From assembly GCA_029891385.1 (NCBI GenBank), contig CM057234.1:18090350-18154349 (forward strand): a DNA stretch of 64,000 bases. Direction: 5' to 3'. The notes beneath the pieces were generated by a model. That model did not search any database. It was not told the origin of the DNA and saw only the letters and a program-made list of their open reading frames with translations. This DNA is from Erythroxylum novogranatense. Taxonomy: Eukaryota > Streptophyta > Magnoliopsida > Malpighiales > Erythroxylaceae. Below are positions 59,829 to 64,000 of the stretch, in pieces (the first letter of the stretch is position 1; every line of letters starts with the position of its first letter). The position numbers and the translations under genes were made by a program.

Positions 59829-62800
59829 TTAAGAAATATCTACTGAAACAGCAGCGGGTTCCCAAAGCTTTGACTGCAGATTTTGTGCTACTGCATCAAT
59901 GAATTCTTCAGTGTTCAAGTAAAACTCCCGTGATACCCTACATTCATCAGCAGAATATTGATGGTTAACAACAACGTGACGTACTAATGAAGCTGCAGAC
60001 AATTTGCCACCAAAAGGAGATGCAGAGTGAGAGATGAAGCGAGGGCAAGCCAGGATTTTATTTCAACCATTTCGCTTGCTAACAAATGCATTTACCTCCA
60101 AAACTAGGAACGAGATCCTCTGCCCATAACTCTATGCCAACCTTGTTCTAAACAATCTCATTCACACAGTTCTCTGGGTCCTACATATTTGTGTGGATGG
60201 AATTGTCTAGAACAGGATTGGCATAAGGTTATGGGCACAAAGGATTTAATTCCCCAAAACTGACCCACAGTGCGAATTAGACCATCTAATACAATCCATA
60301 TGCATTTAATCCTTACTAATCAAGAAACCTAAAACTAGAATAAAGTTACAAGGAATTGCCTGAAGCTCGAATCGGAACCTGCTAATAACATACAAATGTT
60401 TGTGAAGGATTAATGCTCCTGCTTAAAAGATGCTTTACATAATGAAAGCAAATCACTGCATGCAAAACAATGAATAAAAGGTGAATCTGGAAAATAACAT
60501 AAAACCAAATACAGAGAATTTCTACTCACTTCGGGCCATGGATTAAAATGGCAAGATCCTTGGTCATTTTTCCTGCTTCTACTGTCTCAATGCATGAAGC
60601 TTCCAACTTGTGAACAAAATCGAGCAACTTTTTATTCTTATCCAGTTTGGCCCTTAGAGAGGAAAGGAGATTACGAAGGGTGCCAGTAAGTGACAAAGAT
60701 GAAGAATAAAAATTTCTAATTTAACACAAACTGCGCAAACTACCTATGTTCAAGCCCTCGTGTCCATGCAAATATTGAAGCAATGCTATTTGTGCTGGTT
60801 TCTTGTCCCTTCTGATGCAGCCGAAAATGTCGAGTTACCGTCCCATGAGCTGCTTCAGCTTCCAGGGTCTTTCCATCAGATGATAACTGTTCATCATGCA
60901 AGCCAGCAGGAGATAAAGAAATGTCACCAAATAACAAATTCAAAGTAGTTGGCAGCAACGTTTGAAGAAAAAAAAAAAGGAGTTGAATACCAACCAACAC
61001 AGATGTCATAAGTCCCAGTGAACCAAATCCTGTAAATCATTAGTGACAAGAATGGTAAACACTGATACTAAAATAGTTACGGGCTTAAAAATGGAGAAAT
61101 AGTGATACCAAGCAACTACAGCACCTTGGGCAAGCAAATCACTTTGCACATCTCCATCATAGTTTTTACATGCCCAGATATATCCACCTTCACTTTTTAG
61201 TGCATAAGCAACCATGTCGTCAATTAATCGATGCTCATACCTGTACATGATGACTTCAATCAATGCTTAAGTGAGTGCGTAACACATAGCAATAACTTAA
61301 CCATCAATATAAGCATACCAAATGGAATGATCTTCAAAGTCTTGCTTCCACTTCTCTTCATAAACTTCTTGGAATATGTCCTTAAATCTGTAGAAACACC
61401 ATGAATATGAACACTTTAGTACATGCTCTCTTATATTAAAAATTGGAGGTTTTATTGAAATGAAAAAAACCCAGTTGAGTTTAACTGGTGTTCTGTACAA
61501 GAAGATCATTACAATGAGAATAAATTACCTGCCATCATATTTCTTCAGAATTGTGTTTTTAGTGCTCAAGTAGAGAGGCCACTTCTTTGCAAATGCTAAT
61601 GACATTGATGATTCGGCAAAAGCTCGAATAGACTGATCAATTCAAATAACAAATCTTAAACAAATAATCACAATTTAAAAAATCCAAATTTTAGAAATAG
61701 CATGTAGTAAAATAAACCTCATCAATATTATACATTGCAAGTGCTATGCCTGGGCCTTTAAAATCATAAACATCAATCTCCATTGGAGTGAGACCATTTT
61801 CTGGAACTGAGAAATTGGAAAATAAACTCAGTAAGTAGAAAAAAGAAAATAACACGATGAAAGTAGAAGAGTTCTGTCTCTTATTATGTTAAGATCATCT
61901 TACCAAAAATCATTTTAAGTTTCCCAGGCCCTTGAATGATTGCATCTGTAGCCCGATATTGATCACCAAATGCATGCCTACCAATGCATATGGGTTTCTT
62001 CCAACCTGTGTAATAGGTTCTAAGTATGAAATGGTGCTTCATGATACTTAATAAAAAAGTGGGCTTACAGCAGGAACTAAGCAGTACCAGGAACAATTCT
62101 CGGAATGTTCCGACAGAGTATAGGTTCACGAAACACAGTGCCTGAAAAAGAAAGACAATCCCTCATTGGACAAAAGTGCAAAATACATAAGACTTTATCC
62201 TTAACTCCAGTTGCCAATGCCAAATATGCCCTCTTCAACATTTAATATACAAATTTCAAGACATTGTATACATCAGTCCACTTTGGCTTGGAAATCACAG
62301 ATAATAAGTTATCTTTCATAAAGAAAGCCAACTTGTATCAAACTTAAGAGGAGAGACCAAATAAGGGAATTTCTTCCAGCAAACAAACAAACGTATTGGC
62401 TATTGACATATACCTCTTTTAAAGTTGAATAGAAGAACAATTTAATTGCTGGAAAAATAAGAAGCTGTTCCTCCATCTTATAGACTATCATATCTATGCT
62501 GTTCATGTGGCAAATTTTTCATTCTGTTGTAGTTTTCACCAGCAAAGCAACCAAATTATCAACATATTCATTTTTCATGAAGTCAAACCAAATTGTTTGT
62601 ATAACTATCACAACTCATCTCACAAAGAATGGATATACTAAGCATTCCTCAAATACAAACCATTCAAGATGTTTCTAATTGTGCCATTAGGACTCCTCCA
62701 CATCGACTTCAGGCCAAATTCTTTAACTCTTTTCTCATCTGCAGAGAATACAATACATTAATAGGTTGCTCATGTAGAATACAAATTGAAAAACTTTATT

Positions 62801-64000
62801 CTGAAAAAAATAAAATAAATTAAAAACAGAAATTGCATATCTGTATGAGTACATCTGGTTAAAATCAGTATAACTGAATTAGCAACTCCTACCATATATT
62901 CTATGAAATGGTAAAATCAGAAATGAAATAATTAAAATGAGAAGAACGGAACATGGGAAAGCCATAAAAGAACAGAAGTTACTGACCAGGAGTAATTGTT
63001 GCACATTTAACAGCAACATTGTACCTGCAGCACGTAAAGTACCAAAGAATGAACATGACAACTTAGAATTGTCCACCATTCTATGTGAGATTACAGGTTT
63101 GTTGTTCCCCAAAGAAACTAACTATTCAATTCTTCTTTCTTTCTTTTTTCTCTGTAATTAGTACTCCACACCATTTCCATTCCTCACCTCTATTATCAAG
63201 TCTCTGTGCACACTGGCATACATGTCTCAGGAAAACTAAACGCCATGAAATGATAGAAATAACATATACAAAAAGCACAAGAACCCTGCATAAAGCCTGT
63301 CCAAAAATTTAATATACACGGAAGCTGTACATCTAAAATCATGTCCACCTATCCATCTATTCTCTCGTCTAAACATTAAACAAATACAAAAACAAAACAC
63401 AAGCAATCAAATTTAAGAATCTCACTATACTGCGTAAACAGATAGTCAGTCCAAATACTTACTTAAGAGTAGCCAGAGCGCTGTCAACGGTAACCTTATC
63501 ATCAGTATCATCGCGATTCAGTATCCCCAAATCAAAATATTTTATATCCAGTTCCAAGTAAGGAAATATAAGCTGCAATTGGCAAACAAACCTAATGTTA
63601 TATACGAAGCAAACGAGTCTATCTATCCAGCTAAAATACGCGATATAAACTTACAAACTTAAGTACCAAGAAGAATAAGAAGGAGAAGAACGCGAAAAGT
63701 GTACCTTGTCCTTCACCATTTTCCAAATAATCCTCGTCATTTCATCACCTAGTTATCAAATAACAATTAAAGCATTACAAAAAAGAAAAGGAAAATATTC
63801 AACGAAATTAACCTCCTTTAATTTTTCCAGAAACTCCCGTAGTCAAAATAAGAAATATAACGAGCCAAAAGTTCAATCCTACTTTCAATTAAAATGAAAC
63901 CCTAAGGCTACATGAATGCTCGTAGTTTATCTCAAAATCTGTCCAATTTTCGCAAAACAAAAAGAACACGACAACGTATATTGCTATTACCGTCCATCTC
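59829..64000 (-). CDS. ICDH: NADP-dependent isocitrate dehydrogenase, 5' end outside the window
   Basis: Converts isocitrate to 2-oxoglutarate with NADPH. Fifteen exons are visible, in coding order: 63991-64000 (edge), 63705-63748, 63463-63572, 62987-63024, 62661-62738, 62088-62141, 61904-62005, 61718-61806, 61529-61632, 61319-61387, 61125-61240, 60995-61029, 60744-60886, 60530-60652, 59829-59937 (stop TAA). All introns are GT..AG and the joined 1224 nt is one open frame (407 aa). Key motifs: EMDGDEMTR, the substrate loop [33 protein letters not shown], the metal-binding DDMVAY and NYDGDVQSD, and NADP-binding [14 protein letters not shown]. About 13 residues of the catalytic chain plus any targeting peptide are missing, so cytosolic versus organellar cannot be decided. 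The end (...PAAVSVDIS) is not a peroxisomal SKL-type signal. Probably functional. Confidence 0.93.
60106..60251. repeat. imperfect hairpin, MITE-like, in the last ICDH intron
   Basis: Arms 60121-60156 and 60202-60237 are inverted repeats matching at about 31 of 36 positions (TGCCCATAAC..TATGCCAA..). Complementarity extends outward (GATCCTC with GGATT) and inward (TTCACACA with TGTGTGGA). A non-coding stem-loop of about 140 bp, wholly inside the intron 59938-60529. Confidence 0.7.
60887..60994 (-). other. 108-nt in-frame intron of ICDH without stop codons
   Basis: Bounded by GTTGGT... and ...AACAG, a multiple of three in length and open in the reading frame of both neighbouring exons. If retained it would insert 36 residues ([13 protein letters not shown]...) between SVL and LSSDGKT, close to the NADP-binding segment. 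Confidence 0.75.

Overview
The window is nuclear DNA of a flowering plant, most likely a eudicot. The evidence is spliced genes with GT..AG introns, AT-rich intergenic DNA, plant-type retroelements (Athila-like and chromovirus Ty3/gypsy, Ty1/copia, L1-type LINEs with an RNase H domain, tRNA-derived SINEs) and a plant-type NADP-isocitrate dehydrogenase. I cannot name the species.

Only two host genes are well supported. A single-exon PRA1-family membrane protein (620-1216, minus) lies near the left edge, convergent with the unrecognised 3' end of another gene (3-482, plus). At the right edge lie the last fifteen exons of an NADP-dependent isocitrate dehydrogenase gene (59829-64000, minus), which joins into an uninterrupted 407-codon frame; its 5' end is outside the window.

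Almost everything between is a transposon graveyard with readable order. An Athila-like element (3122-15716, TSD TATAG) sits beside a LINE remnant. A decayed LTR region carrying a SINE and a truncated gag (about 18400-19690) is followed by a minus-strand hAT transposase pseudogene split by a 9.66 kb Ty1/copia element (20901-30563, TSD GTAAT). Next come a tRNA-derived SINE (about 31914-32100) and a 5'-truncated LINE with a target-site repeat (32569-33531). From about 34760 to 58767 one L1-type LINE is split by two LTR elements: a gag-only chromovirus-like derivative (A, 38124-46536, TSD ATTAT) and a chromodomain chromovirus in the opposite orientation (B, 47069-56965, TSD AAAAT). Removing them restores the LINE reading order. 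All mobile-element frames seen are broken by stops or frameshifts.

The most unusual signals are sub-genic. Clusters of the 10-bp palindrome AAGTCGACTT occur both in the copia leader and in the LTRs of the unrelated element B, and an analogous GTCATGAC/GTCGCGAC cluster occurs in the LTRs of element A. The copia leader has four copies of a small hairpin, one with a compensatory base-pair change. Differences between LTR pairs of the copia element, A and B fall repeatedly at CAG/CTG trinucleotides, which may be a methylation-linked sequencing artefact. One isocitrate dehydrogenase intron is 108 nt long, in frame and stop-free.
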